This document shows positions 23,098 to 31,945 of a stretch of DNA of 57,379 nucleotides, piece by piece. Made by a program: the position numbers and the translations under genes. This DNA comes from a virus. The notes beneath the pieces are model-generated. The model ran no database searches and had not been told where the DNA came from. It saw nothing but the letters and a program-made list of their open reading frames with translations. The stretch lies in the IMG/VR virus record IMGVR_UViG_3300046675_000458, positions 1 to 57,379 of that record. One strand, 5' to 3'. The number at the start of each line of letters is the position of its first letter. The first letter of the stretch is position 1.

Positions 23098-24068
23098 TGT
23101 ACCTGCTCTTTACCGACACCCATTGGGATGACAATCCTGTTAATGAATACCGGTGGCAGATCTTTGATAAAATCGAAGAGATTAAGACTCAATACCCGAT
23201 TACCCACACGTTTAATCTCGGCGATGCGGTTGATCGTAAGGATAGGTTTACTGGTGCTTTTGTCAATCGTCTGTTTGAGCATCTTAAACAAGTGGCACCC
23301 ATAACAATACTTCGTGGTAATCATGATACCACGCTTCGTCCTCCTAATTATTTTGATTTTATGTCTGAGGAGTTTCTCAGATCCAAGATCAACTATGTGG
23401 CAAAACCAGTCCCGTTCAATGATGGATTACTATTGTTACCATTCTCTGCAAAGCCAAAAGAAGATTGGAAGGGACTCAATTTTAGGGACTACAAAGCTGT
23501 ATTTATGCACGCTACAGTCACCGGTGCTATCATTGAAAACGGGCAAGTAATGGAGAACCGAGGGTTCCCAATGATACCCGGTGATGTAAAGTTTTATAGT
23601 GGTGACGTCCATGTACCACAAGACGTTCGCAATATTACTTATGTTGGTTGTCCTTACCCTATTAAGTTTGGTGATAGGTTTCCCTGCCGTATATTACTTC
23701 TTGATGAAGATACTTTTCTCATAATGGAAGAGATCAAACTAACCCCTCCACGTAAGCTCATGGTTGATATTAGGGATATTGAAGGGTTAGAAAAGATAAG
23801 AGTAAGGCAAGGTGATCAAGTAAAGATACGATTTTCCTGCAATCCTGCTGATATAGATTCCTTTGGACAGACCGAAGCTGCAATCTTGCGGTGGGCAAAA
23901 GAGCGTGGGGTAACGATCGCCGGTACAGAAGTGATCGTAAGCTCCACGTATAATAGGGATGTAGACACCAATCAGACACCTGAAATGATACTTAGGCGGT
24001 TTGCCGAACATGAAGGATTGACTGATGATATGCTTGGGGTTGGATTGATTATGTTGAAGGAGATGTAG
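23097..24068 (+). CDS. SbcD/gp47 (Mre11)-type nuclease subunit
   Basis: 323 residues with the metallophosphoesterase motifs in order: FTDTHWD (6-12), LGDAVDRKD (about 41-49), RGNHDT (about 73-78), a later MHATVTG and SGDVHVP. This is the nuclease partner of the SbcC/gp46-type ATPase encoded at 24,899, with three small genes in between. Together they resect DNA ends for recombination. Confidence 0.9.
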   Translation: MYLLFTDTHWDDNPVNEYRWQIFDKIEEIKTQYPITHTFNLGDAVDRKDRFTGAFVNRLFEHLKQVAPITILRGNHDTTLRPPNYFDFMSEEFLRSKINYVAKPVPFNDGLLLLPFSAKPKEDWKGLNFRDYKAVFMHATVTGAIIENGQVMENRGFPMIPGDVKFYSGDVHVPQDVRNITYVGCPYPIKFGDRFPCRILLLDEDTFLIMEEIKLTPPRKLMVDIRDIEGLEKIRVRQGDQVKIRFSCNPADIDSFGQTEAAILRWAKERGVTIAGTEVIVSSTYNRDVDTNQTPEMILRRFAEHEGLTDDMLGVGLIMLKEM

Positions 24069-24302
24069 ATGTTAAAGGGGATCGCTGAAGAAAAGGACGG
24101 TCGCAAAGTTGTACTGATTGGCCTGTCACGTAAAAATCTAGAAATACTTATGGCTGAAATGTTAGATACTCACATCAGGGTATCTGGCAAGGAAATGGGC
24201 ATCCCCATGGATATACTCATTTTCTCTGGTGAGACCGAAGAAGTAATGTCGCTTATGATGACTCAGAAAAATACCAAGATGTATCTACATTCGGATGAGT
24301 AA
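24069..24302 (+). CDS. Small alpha/beta protein, unknown
   Basis: 77 residues, starting right after the SbcD-type stop. KVVLIGLSRKNLEILMAEML looks like a strand followed by a helix; MDILIFSGETEEVM repeats that pattern. No family recognised; phages with gp46/gp47 pairs often have such a gene between them. Confidence 0.65.
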   Translation: MLKGIAEEKDGRKVVLIGLSRKNLEILMAEMLDTHIRVSGKEMGIPMDILIFSGETEEVMSLMMTQKNTKMYLHSDE

Positions 24303-24534
24303 GCAACGATGGGGAAATTACGGTATTAGATGGGAAAAGGGCTTCTGGGTAGTTCATATCATCTGGATGTATTATGGTGGTGATCGTCATTGGTGTTCCA
24401 GTAGTCGTATGTTAAAGCGCAGATCCAAATCATTGCCTCGATTGTTAGAGAAGATGTCTAATGCTGAAGCGGTGATGCTGTTTCCTACTGCGGAGAAATG
24501 TAATGTCATCGTTCAAACCGACTCTTTGCATTGA
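24295..24534 (+). CDS. Small basic protein, unknown
   Basis: 79 residues, overlapping the previous gene by 8 bases and the next by 32. It is Trp/Arg-rich in the first half (RWGNYGIRWEKGFWVVHIIW). The long overlap with the next gene lowers confidence in its 3' part. Confidence 0.5.
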   Translation: MSKQRWGNYGIRWEKGFWVVHIIWMYYGGDRHWCSSSRMLKRRSKSLPRLLEKMSNAEAVMLFPTAEKCNVIVQTDSLH

Positions 24535-24898
24535 TTTTGATGGTGTGATCCATCATTACTCTAGAGGTTGGCAGGATGGGGCTATCTATGATGATGCTGT
24601 CCCTGGATTCTTTGAATGGTTAAAAATAACGCAGAAGCACTTTCGGATCGTTATCTATTCTTCTCGATCGGATACACCTGAAGGTATTGAATTAATGAAA
24701 GATTGGCTAACTAAACAATACGCTGTATGGCTTCGTGGAACCGGGAATGTAGGGGTCATTGAGGAGATTGAGTTTTCTAATGTTAAGCCACCCGCTTGGT
24801 TGACTATTGATGATCGAGCAATTCACTTTAAGGGTGATTGGTCTGCACCGGAACTTAGTGTTGATGCTATGCTTAACTTTAAACCATGGAATGGCTAG
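24503..24898 (+). CDS. HAD-superfamily phosphatase-like protein
   Basis: 131 residues. LCIDFDGVIH (Asp11, Asp13) is HAD motif I and IVIYSSRSD is motif II; AWLTIDDRAIHF resembles the acidic motif IV. It is short and lacks a cap domain. Similar phage proteins act on nucleotides or DNA/RNA ends. Which substrate this one uses is not clear. Confidence 0.8.
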   Translation: MSSFKPTLCIDFDGVIHHYSRGWQDGAIYDDAVPGFFEWLKITQKHFRIVIYSSRSDTPEGIELMKDWLTKQYAVWLRGTGNVGVIEEIEFSNVKPPAWLTIDDRAIHFKGDWSAPELSVDAMLNFKPWNG

Positions 24899-26683
24899 AT
24901 GAAACGGGTCGATTTAATACGAGTTGACCTGTCAAACTTTCGTTCCTTTGTGCGGGCTACTAGTATTGAGTTTAGTCCTAGTGCTGGGCTGAAGCTTATT
25001 AGTGGCAGCAATGAAATGGAACCTGCACTGGGGGCAAATGGTGCGGGCAAGTCTACTGTATGGGATGCGGTATGTTGGTGTGTATCTGATAGATCGATCA
25101 AGGGGCTTAGGACATCTGAGTTAGTTAGTTATGGTAAGGATAAGACTCAAGTAACAACGTATTGGGATATTGAAGGTATAATAGTTAGAGTGGACCGCAC
25201 GGGTCCACCCAGTCATGTCTTTATTGATGGTGATCCAGCCACCACAGAAGATGTTGAGCGTCTATTAGGATTGTCTCGGTCTAGATTTCTCAACTCAGTG
25301 ATCTTTGGGCAAGCTGTACCCCTGTTTATAGACCTACCCGTACCGGCACGTGGAGACCTGCTGGACGAGGTCTTAGATCTCGAGCTATGGATGCAGGCCG
25401 CAGATAAAGCTAGTGTACAGCACCGGAGCAAGGCTGCAGAGCTGGTGGAACTACAGAATACCATTGCAAGGGTCACTGGCCGCATAGAAGGTCTCCCAGA
25501 TGTCGATAGACTAGCTGAAATGGAGGGTAACTGGGAGGATGAAAGAAAGGCTAGAGTACGTCAGTTAAAGACCAGGCTTAAGATTGTACAGGGTGAATTG
25601 AGAACATTAGGCATTCCAACTGAGGATGTAGTTGTAGATGTTGCAGCTCGAAAGAAGGAGTACGAAGCTCAGCGGTATAGGCTGCACGCATACGAAAGGG
25701 AAAGTGGAAAGCTTAGGGCAAAGTGGGATAGGTTTGTTGAGGAGATGACATTTATTGAAGAGAATAGTGCATGTCCCGTCTGCGGGCAGGATATTGGGAA
25801 GGAGTACGCTGAAATCCATGGTCAACACCTGAAGGAAGGGTGCGAGAAGGCATTTGAAGAGCTTGAGGCCCAGAAATCGCTGATAGAACGTGCTGCAAAT
25901 CGACTAAAAGCCTTAGAATCGGCTTGGACGGCCGCCATGCAAGCAGAATCTGCAGCCAAGCAAGCATTTGCAGTGATAAAGGCTAACGTGGTAGCAAAAA
26001 CCAGGGAGGTAAAAGGCCTTCAGGAACAGGTAGACCAAGCTAATGCTGAAGTAAATCCCTATACAGAACAGAAGATCAAGGCTTTACATGATAAGGATCT
26101 TCTTGAAGCTGAATTACTATTTAAGCGAGATGAGGAAAAAGCACAGGTATCCCATCTTGCAAAACTTAACTATTGGCGGCAGGGGTTTAGAAAGGTTCGC
26201 TTGTTCTGTCTTGAAAACGTATTACAAGAGTTAACAGTAGAAACAAGGAATTCTCTGTTAGCATTGGGATTGATTGGTTGGAAGATTGCCTTTAAAACAG
26301 CAACAGAGACCAAGTCTGGATCAGTAAAGTTAGGTGTGCAGGTGGATGTTCACCCACCAAATGCTACACATGGTAGGTTTAGTAAGTTTGATGTCTTAAG
26401 TGGTGGTGAAGGGCAGCGGGCAAGACTGGCGGGTAGTTTGGGTCTTGCCAGTCTGGTGCAAAGATGGGCAGGAGTCCACTATAACTTTGAAGTGTGGGAT
26501 GAACCGACCGCGTGGTTGTCCTCTGAGGGTGTTGAGAATTTGTTGGATTGTTTGTCTTACAGGGCAGATTCACAACAAAAGAGTGTTTGGTTGTGTGATC
26601 ATAGAGCATTGATGCATAGTTCCTTTGCAGAGACTTATTCAGTCGTAAAAAATAATTTAGGAAGCCACTGGGAAAGGGTTTAG
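24899..26683 (+). CDS. SbcC/gp46 (Rad50)-type ATPase
   Basis: 594 residues. Walker A GANGAGKS is at 45-52. A coiled coil interrupted by a CPVC zinc hook (C292, C295) fills the middle. The ABC signature LSGGEGQRARLAGSL begins near 500 and Walker B FEVWDEP is near 530. The coiled coil is short compared with bacterial SbcC, as usual in phages. It pairs with the 23,097 nuclease. Its start directly follows the HAD gene stop. Confidence 0.93.
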   Translation: MKRVDLIRVDLSNFRSFVRATSIEFSPSAGLKLISGSNEMEPALGANGAGKSTVWDAVCWCVSDRSIKGLRTSELVSYGKDKTQVTTYWDIEGIIVRVDRTGPPSHVFIDGDPATTEDVERLLGLSRSRFLNSVIFGQAVPLFIDLPVPARGDLLDEVLDLELWMQAADKASVQHRSKAAELVELQNTIARVTGRIEGLPDVDRLAEMEGNWEDERKARVRQLKTRLKIVQGELRTLGIPTEDVVVDVAARKKEYEAQRYRLHAYERESGKLRAKWDRFVEEMTFIEENSACPVCGQDIGKEYAEIHGQHLKEGCEKAFEELEAQKSLIERAANRLKALESAWTAAMQAESAAKQAFAVIKANVVAKTREVKGLQEQVDQANAEVNPYTEQKIKALHDKDLLEAELLFKRDEEKAQVSHLAKLNYWRQGFRKVRLFCLENVLQELTVETRNSLLALGLIGWKIAFKTATETKSGSVKLGVQVDVHPPNATHGRFSKFDVLSGGEGQRARLAGSLGLASLVQRWAGVHYNFEVWDEPTAWLSSEGVENLLDCLSYRADSQQKSVWLCDHRALMHSSFAETYSVVKNNLGSHWERV

Positions 26684-26687
26684 TTAT

Positions 26688-26696
26688 CGTATAAAA
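26688..26696 (+). promoter_or_regulatory. CGTATAAAA, -10-like site
   Basis: TATAAA (26,690-26,695) in the 38-bp gap between the SbcC-type gene and the next one. It is the fourth member of the CGTATA set (828, 5054, 18,414). It may start the transcript for queD and queE. Confidence 0.4.
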
Positions 26697-26721
26697 TAAG
26701 TATTCAGCTGTGGGGATAGCT

Positions 26722-26997
26722 ATGGTATGGATCCCTCCTCAAGATATTAACCTCTCTCCACCTCCTGAAGATGGTGAAGAATTAAAGAAGACATTGATGC
26801 GTCGTCGGGAGATACGTGGCACAGGTGTATGTGCCATGTGTGAGAATTCGGTATTTGGTCGTGATTTAACACTTGATAATGATGATGGTATTTGTGAGCT
26901 CGGGGATTTTGAAGGGGGAGATATTTTGTGTTTTTGGTGCTTTGAGGATTACGTATTTGGTGACCCTAATGACTTTACACCTGGAGGACATGCGTGA
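26722..26997 (+). CDS. Small zinc-binding protein, unknown
   Basis: 91 residues from ATG 26722 after GGGGAT; an in-frame GTG at 26710 has no site. Cysteines in CAMC and LCFWC form a probable four-Cys zinc site. It directly precedes and overlaps queD. Confidence 0.65.
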   Translation: MVWIPPQDINLSPPPEDGEELKKTLMRRREIRGTGVCAMCENSVFGRDLTLDNDDGICELGDFEGGDILCFWCFEDYVFGDPNDFTPGGHA

Positions 26998-27449
26998 TGT
27001 ATCAGGTAGTCAAGCGCTACGGTCATGAAGAAGGTTGGTCTTGTACATTCCGGCAACATCGAGCAACTCACTCTCATTGCCGGTTTATACATGGTTACCC
27101 ACTAGCATTTGAAATCACTTTTGAATGCGAATTTCTTGATGCTCGTAACTGGTGTATAGACTTTGGTGGACTGAAGCCACTAAAGGCTTGGCTCCAGTCA
27201 ATGTTTGATCACAAGATGCTTGTTGCGGAAGATGATCCGCAGATTGAGTTCTTTAAGCTAATCGCAGACGGTGGTAATGCCATTGCCGACATTGTTATTG
27301 TACCCGATGTTGGATGTGAAAAGTTTGCTGAAATGGCCTATTATGAAGCGGATCGAATACTTGGGGAGATTGGAGAGAAGCCTAGGGTTAAATTGAGGTC
27401 TGTGCGAGTGTCTGAGCATGGAGGCAATAGTGCCATCTTCTCAGGATGA
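26994..27449 (+). CDS. queD: 6-carboxytetrahydropterin synthase (QueD) homologue
   Basis: 151 residues; GTG 26994 is 8 bases after GGAGG, and ATG 26997 is also possible. QueD turns dihydroneopterin triphosphate from FolE into 6-carboxytetrahydropterin. The metal/catalytic region is ATHSHCRFIHGYPLAFEITF (H26, H28, C29, H33), with Tyr35 where many family members have the second His of HGH. WCIDFGGLKPLKAW, FDHKMLVAEDDP and GCEKFAEMAYYEADRIL complete the T-fold pattern. It lies about 14 kb from dpdA but two genes before queE. Confidence 0.88.
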   Translation: MMYQVVKRYGHEEGWSCTFRQHRATHSHCRFIHGYPLAFEITFECEFLDARNWCIDFGGLKPLKAWLQSMFDHKMLVAEDDPQIEFFKLIADGGNAIADIVIVPDVGCEKFAEMAYYEADRILGEIGEKPRVKLRSVRVSEHGGNSAIFSG

Positions 27450-27690
27450 TTTTTTTGAGTTTCGGCCGAGAGGTGTCTTAGCTCATCGAGGTGATCGATT
27501 GGAGCAGCTTCGCGAATTACGGCAAGCTGGTGCACCTCGTTTTATGGTGCGACATAATCAATTAAGTCTGTGGGCATACAGACAAGCGTTAAAGAACCCT
27601 GCATACTTTTGCAAGGATGTAACCATTCCTGGTCTGCAAGAGAATTTCGTTAAGTTTGTTATGATACACTATACAGCGGGACGAACATAA
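27418..27690 (+). CDS. Small protein between queD and queE, unknown
   Basis: 90 residues, overlapping queD by 32 bases and ending TAATG into queE. It is basic and helical in the middle (RGDRLEQLRELRQAGAPRF). No family recognised; the stop-start overlap with queE supports it being translated. Confidence 0.6.
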   Translation: MEAIVPSSQDDFFEFRPRGVLAHRGDRLEQLRELRQAGAPRFMVRHNQLSLWAYRQALKNPAYFCKDVTIPGLQENFVKFVMIHYTAGRT

Positions 27691-28394
27691 TGCCCGATAC
27701 GATCCTCATAGCGGAATTGTTTGGTCCTGTTCTGCAAGGGGAGGGTGCACTAGCGGGAAAGGCTAGTCACTTTATTCGCACTAGTGGTTGCAGTTACCGT
27801 TGCACTTGGTGTGACTCTATGCACGCTGTTGACCCAGATCAGATTCAAGCAAATTCTAGAAAGATGCCTATTGAAGATATTCTTAGAGAGGTAGAGGAAC
27901 TACCAAAGGTTCCCTGGGTTACATTATCTGGTGGTGATCCGGTTGCTTGGGATTTGACTCATTTATGTCTTGAATTAAAGATGATGGGTTACAAGGTTGC
28001 TGTTGAAACGCAAGGTGCATTGTGGAATGACTGGCTTGAATTTTCTACCTTTGTAACCTGTTCCCCCAAACCACCCAGTAGTGGGATGGTGGATAGGCTG
28101 GACATTGCAATCTTACAAAAGTATTCAGTTAGGTTTCATGACAATATGGTGTTCAAGATAGTTGCTTTTGATGATGAAGATCTTGACTTTGTTCAACGTA
28201 TACATCGCGCCTTCCCAATGATTCCGATGTACATCACGGCTGGTACTCCGGCAGGTGAAGTGTTTGTCCGCAGGAACATTATCGAAGGGTTCCGCAAGAT
28301 ATCTGAATCTGTATTAAAACGTCCTCAGTTATTTGATGTGACGGTGGGTATACAACAACATGCCCTAATGTATGGGCGGGAGTTGGGGAGATAG
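27690..28394 (+). CDS. queE: 7-carboxy-7-deazaguanine synthase
   Basis: 234 residues. QueE is a radical SAM enzyme that contracts 6-carboxytetrahydropterin to 7-carboxy-7-deazaguanine. The cluster cysteines are C34, C38, C41 in GCSYRCTWCDS, and LQGEGALAGKASHFIRTSGC is the family's N-terminal signature. TLSGGDPVAWDL is the usual GGEP-type motif, with Asp for Glu. The length is normal for the family. Confidence 0.95.
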   Translation: MPDTILIAELFGPVLQGEGALAGKASHFIRTSGCSYRCTWCDSMHAVDPDQIQANSRKMPIEDILREVEELPKVPWVTLSGGDPVAWDLTHLCLELKMMGYKVAVETQGALWNDWLEFSTFVTCSPKPPSSGMVDRLDIAILQKYSVRFHDNMVFKIVAFDDEDLDFVQRIHRAFPMIPMYITAGTPAGEVFVRRNIIEGFRKISESVLKRPQLFDVTVGIQQHALMYGRELGR

Positions 28395-28559
28395 ATGGAA
28401 GAGATTCGCTTTACCGAGTGTCCGGAATGCGGTAAAGAGGTAAAGTATCTGTGGGATGGAGGAGTCATCCCAACGGAACAATACGTTTTGATTGTCGATT
28501 CGATATATCATACCAAGTGCTGGGAGAAGTTAGTTGACGAGCACCCGACAGAAGGTTAA
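28395..28559 (+). CDS. Small zinc-finger protein
   Basis: A 54-residue frame that starts right after the queE stop. CPECGK near the N-terminus and YHTKCW about 30 residues later give a C-C-H-C zinc site. It fills the gap before the phosphoribosyltransferase gene and overlaps it by 26 bases. Confidence 0.6.
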   Translation: MEEIRFTECPECGKEVKYLWDGGVIPTEQYVLIVDSIYHTKCWEKLVDEHPTEG

Positions 28560-28953
28560 TCTATTCTGGTCTGATATTGATCACGCGAGTAATCGTTTGA
28601 TTAAGAAGATGCGAGAGGATTCAATTGTAAAGCCTACAAGTATAATCATGCCGGTATATCGTGGTGGATTAGTTCCTGGTTCAATGCTTGCCTATGAGTT
28701 TGATATTAAGGAGTTGATATGTATTGATCCAAAGATTAGTTATGTTATGTCTCATTACTCTGATTTGATAGTTGTTGATGACGTTTATGACACGGGTTCG
28801 ACTTTTGCAAAATTGCAAAACTTCTACCCACACGCTACTTACGTCGCATTGTTCTCCAAGATTCCTTACGGTTGTCATTACTATGGTAAGCTGGTGGATC
28901 CAGATGATTGGTTGGTGTTCCCTTGGGCAAAGAATGATGAAGTAAACAGATGA
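28534..28953 (+). CDS. Phosphoribosyltransferase
   Basis: 139 residues from TTG 28534 (GGGAG upstream). The PRPP-binding motif is LIVVDDVYDTGSTF, and PVYRGGLVPGSMLAYEF is the substrate-side loop of xanthine/hypoxanthine-type enzymes (Gpt-like). It could salvage purine bases, including guanine released by DpdA exchange; that connection is inference from context. Confidence 0.85.
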   Translation: MTSTRQKVNLFWSDIDHASNRLIKKMREDSIVKPTSIIMPVYRGGLVPGSMLAYEFDIKELICIDPKISYVMSHYSDLIVVDDVYDTGSTFAKLQNFYPHATYVALFSKIPYGCHYYGKLVDPDDWLVFPWAKNDEVNR

Positions 28954-29153
28954 ACCGTTACGAAGACCCAAAAGATCCATTCAATAGTGACTTCTATTGG
29001 ACGGGTAAAGCATGTATTGAAAAGGGTTGTGAAAAGCCTGCTGGAACGTATTGGTCTCGGCTTTGGTGCTTTGATCACAATGTTAAAAGAATGCGTCGGA
29101 TAGATAAGTCTCTTGAACCATTTCGGCATGTGTTAGATGAGAAATCCTCCTAA
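28950..29153 (+). CDS. Small Cys/His protein, unknown
   Basis: 67 residues, ATGA overlap with the previous gene. ACIEKGCEKPAGTYWSRLWC with FDHN after it resembles a small treble-clef-like zinc site (C-C-C-H). A common type of phage protein without known function. Confidence 0.6.
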   Translation: MNRYEDPKDPFNSDFYWTGKACIEKGCEKPAGTYWSRLWCFDHNVKRMRRIDKSLEPFRHVLDEKSS

Positions 29154-29334
29154 ACCCATCCGGGTGTTCTTTAGTCCATTGTCTCGTCGCTTTTACGCGA
29201 CTCGAGCATACCGTGAAGAAGAAAATGGTCTAATCATTGTCACCGGGGAGAAGTTTGATGTAACTAATGACATCGCTGGGTTGATTGAACAGCATAACGT
29301 CACATTCAAGATACGAGAAGAGGTGGAGGAATAG
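29137..29334 (+). CDS. Small protein, unknown
   Basis: 65 residues, overlapping the previous gene by 17 bases. It looks like a small beta domain (RVFFSPLSRRFYATRAYREE). No family recognised. Confidence 0.58.
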   Translation: MRNPPKPIRVFFSPLSRRFYATRAYREEENGLIIVTGEKFDVTNDIAGLIEQHNVTFKIREEVEE

Positions 29335-29676
29335 ATGGCGTTCATTCTTGAAATTCAAATGGATAACGTAAAGCATCATCTGGTGATGCCGGATATGGAC
29401 ACGGCCAAATGCTGGCTTGCTAAGCTTGAACCCCATGTTGGTGTCCGCTTTAAGAATCGTGAGACCGAACAAATGCGGATACCGTCAGTGGAGGGCGAGG
29501 CCGTTATCTCTTTGGAGCACATCATCAGTGCGCGGGCGATCGACGGGAAGATCTATCAAGACGCAGTTTCGGAAGAGAGAATCGCCGAGCGCACCGAGTT
29601 CGCCAATATATTCCGTAAGGTTGACTCTGAAATCTGGGAGAAGATCTTAGAACGACTAGAGTCTAAAAAGGAGTAA
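29335..29676 (+). CDS. Unknown protein before the ribonucleotide reductase gene
   Basis: 113 residues, directly after the previous stop and preceded by GGAGGA. Beta-rich N-terminus, helical C-terminus (FANIFRKVDSEIWEKILERL). No family recognised. It ends four bases before the reductase gene. Confidence 0.66.
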   Translation: MAFILEIQMDNVKHHLVMPDMDTAKCWLAKLEPHVGVRFKNRETEQMRIPSVEGEAVISLEHIISARAIDGKIYQDAVSEERIAERTEFANIFRKVDSEIWEKILERLESKKE

Positions 29677-29680
29677 ACCA

Positions 29681-31429
29681 ATGGGTCCACAAACTGAATC
29701 TGCTGATCGTCTTCATGCAATGAAGTATCGATCACCCGGTGAAGACTTTCGTGAGTCAATGAATCGAGTGGCCTTTGGTCTAAAGGACTCGGATAACCAC
29801 TATCATCAGTTTAGAGAGGTTATCCTAGACCAGCGTTTCCTCACCGGTGGCAGGATTCAGTCCGCTGTGGGCTCCTCCAAGCACGTTACTGCTCATAACT
29901 GTTACGTGTCAGGGACTATAGCTGACTCCTATGTTGAAGGACCGGGCTCTATTATGCACCGGGCGCATGAAGCGGCAGCAACGATGCGCATGGGAGGTGG
30001 GATTGGCTACGACTTTTCAACTCTACGTCCAAGAGGAGAATTGGTTGCTAAGTTGCAATCTCAGTCTTCTGGACCTGTCTCCTTTATGCACATTTATGAC
30101 GCTGTATGTCTTGCCACTGCGTCCTCCGGGCACCGGAGAGGCGCTCAAATGGGAATCCTACGGATCGATCATCCCGACATCGAAGAATTCATTCATGCTA
30201 AAAATAATCGTGATAAGTTGGTGGGATTCAATATTAGCGTGGCAGTAACTGATGAGTTTATGGAAGCGGTAGCAAAGGGTAGTGAGTTTGCGCTGCGCTG
30301 GGGTGGTAAAGTTTATCGGTACGTGGATGCGCAGGAACTGTGGGAAAACCTGATGCGGTCTACCTGGGATTGGGGTGAGCCCGGTGTAGTCTTTATCGAT
30401 ACAATCAACCGCATGAACAACCTGTACTACTGCGAGATCATTGCTGCCACTAATCCTTGTAGTGAACAACCCTTGCCACCCTTTGGTGCTTGTCTGCTTG
30501 GATCGTTCAACCTTGTCAAGTATCTGTCTCGGCAGCCACTAAGGTTGATGAACTCACTTGATACTCTCCCGTCACCATGGTCATTTGATTCTGATAGGTT
30601 AAGGGCGGATGTCCCACCTGTGGTTAGGGCACTGGATAATGTTGTTGATAAGACTCGTTATCCCTTGGCAGAGCAACGTGGGGAGGCTATCACCAAGCGC
30701 AGGATGGGGATTGGGATTACAGGACTTGCCAATGCTGGTGAGGCACTGGGGTTCCCCTATGGGTCTGAAGCGTTTTGCTACTTTGAATCTGCTGTCTTGG
30801 AGACTATTGAAGAGGCAGCTTACTTGGCAAGTGCGGATCTTGCTGAGGAAAAGGGTGCATTCCCATTGTTTGATGCGGAGCGTTATCTTGAAGGTGAGCA
30901 CGTTAAGCGTCTATCGGAAGAAGTTCAGTATGCCATCAGAAAGAAGGGAATCCGCAATTCGCATCTGACCTCTATTGCACCCACAGGCACAATCTCGCTT
31001 TGCGCTGACAATGTAAGCTCTGCCCTGGAGCCTGTATTTGCCTATCGGCAAGAGCGTCCGATCAATACACCCACCGGTGCAATGATCGACGTGCTTGATG
31101 ACTATGGGGCTAAGTTCTTGCAGGTGAGGGGAAAGCTGGCTGCAGATGTTACCGCAGATGAGCATCTCAAAGTCCTGTTGGCGGCACAACCACACTTAGA
31201 CTCTGCTGCTTCCAAGACAGTGAATATGGATGGTCGAAAGATGCCTTGGGCGGACTTTAAGGCGATCTATCAAACAGTGTGGGAGAATGGTGGTAAGGGC
31301 TGCGCCACATTTAACAGCGCTGGTAAGCGGGGCAGCCTGCTTAGTGATGCAGAGCGCGAGGACCCACCGGTATACGAAGGGGATTCGTGCGAGGTGGACC
31401 CACTAACTGGAAGGCGTAGTTGTGAGTAA
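29681..31429 (+). CDS. Ribonucleotide reductase, class II-like
   Basis: 582 residues. The active site is complete: Cys74 (HNCYV), the NPCSEQ triad (Asn258, Cys260, Glu262), Cys271 (ACLLGSFNL) and APTGTISL (433-440). A CEVDPLTGRRSCE tail carries C570 and C581. Sequence patterns such as TISLCADNVSSALEPVF resemble adenosylcobalamin-dependent NrdJ, and no small radical subunit gene is seen nearby, so a B12-dependent enzyme is the best reading. It supplies deoxynucleotides for phage replication. The first subunit of a class I enzyme with a distant partner is the alternative. Confidence 0.87.
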   Translation: MGPQTESADRLHAMKYRSPGEDFRESMNRVAFGLKDSDNHYHQFREVILDQRFLTGGRIQSAVGSSKHVTAHNCYVSGTIADSYVEGPGSIMHRAHEAAATMRMGGGIGYDFSTLRPRGELVAKLQSQSSGPVSFMHIYDAVCLATASSGHRRGAQMGILRIDHPDIEEFIHAKNNRDKLVGFNISVAVTDEFMEAVAKGSEFALRWGGKVYRYVDAQELWENLMRSTWDWGEPGVVFIDTINRMNNLYYCEIIAATNPCSEQPLPPFGACLLGSFNLVKYLSRQPLRLMNSLDTLPSPWSFDSDRLRADVPPVVRALDNVVDKTRYPLAEQRGEAITKRRMGIGITGLANAGEALGFPYGSEAFCYFESAVLETIEEAAYLASADLAEEKGAFPLFDAERYLEGEHVKRLSEEVQYAIRKKGIRNSHLTSIAPTGTISLCADNVSSALEPVFAYRQERPINTPTGAMIDVLDDYGAKFLQVRGKLAADVTADEHLKVLLAAQPHLDSAASKTVNMDGRKMPWADFKAIYQTVWENGGKGCATFNSAGKRGSLLSDAEREDPPVYEGDSCEVDPLTGRRSCE

Positions 31430-31715
31430 CCGATCCAATCGCAACCGAACGGCGCGCGCGGAGCGGATCGTCGACGTTGTGCTCGCCGAATTTGGGCAAG
31501 CGGTGATCCGCAAAATATCGATGCGCGACGCGATGGTGGCAGCATGTGCCGCCGCTTTGATCGATAGGGAGGGCCATCAAACGCCCTGCTTGTCGGCGCT
31601 CGCCAGCGGCGACGCGTGCCAGCCAGACGAGACGTTAAAGCGTTGCGCGATCTGCGGCTTTGTCGTCGATACGAAATTCGCCGCTGAAAAGCCGACTGTG
31701 AGGATGCGGCCATGA
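31422..31715 (+). CDS. Small Cys-containing protein, unknown
   Basis: 97 residues from GTG 31422, overlapping the reductase stop. GC-rich codon use marks the change into the accessory region. CLSALASGDAC and CAICGF could bind metal. ATGA overlap with the next gene supports translation. Confidence 0.5.
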   Translation: MSNRSNRNRTARAERIVDVVLAEFGQAVIRKISMRDAMVAACAAALIDREGHQTPCLSALASGDACQPDETLKRCAICGFVVDTKFAAEKPTVRMRP

Positions 31716-31945
31716 CCAGCACGGTTGTTCATGCGAACGATTTGGATCGGGCACGCGCCTTGCTCGCCAACGACCCTGATGAAATGGATGAGGAGTGGCT
31801 CGCGGAGATTATCGCTGTCGTCCGAGCCGAGGCAGTCGCGGCTGAGCGCGAGCGCATCGCCCGCCGGGTCGTCCTCGTCACTCATCACTTCTTGAACTCC
31901 TTAGCTAAATCTGGACCGCCAAACCTACCAAGTGGTGAGAAGTAG
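31712..31945 (+). CDS. Small helical protein, unknown
   Basis: 77 residues, acidic and Ala/Glu/Arg-rich (AEIIAVVRAEAVAAERERIA). Its last 61 bases overlap the 3' end of the convergent gene at 31,885, an unusually long antisense overlap. Confidence 0.48.
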   Translation: MTSTVVHANDLDRARALLANDPDEMDEEWLAEIIAVVRAEAVAAERERIARRVVLVTHHFLNSLAKSGPPNLPSGEK

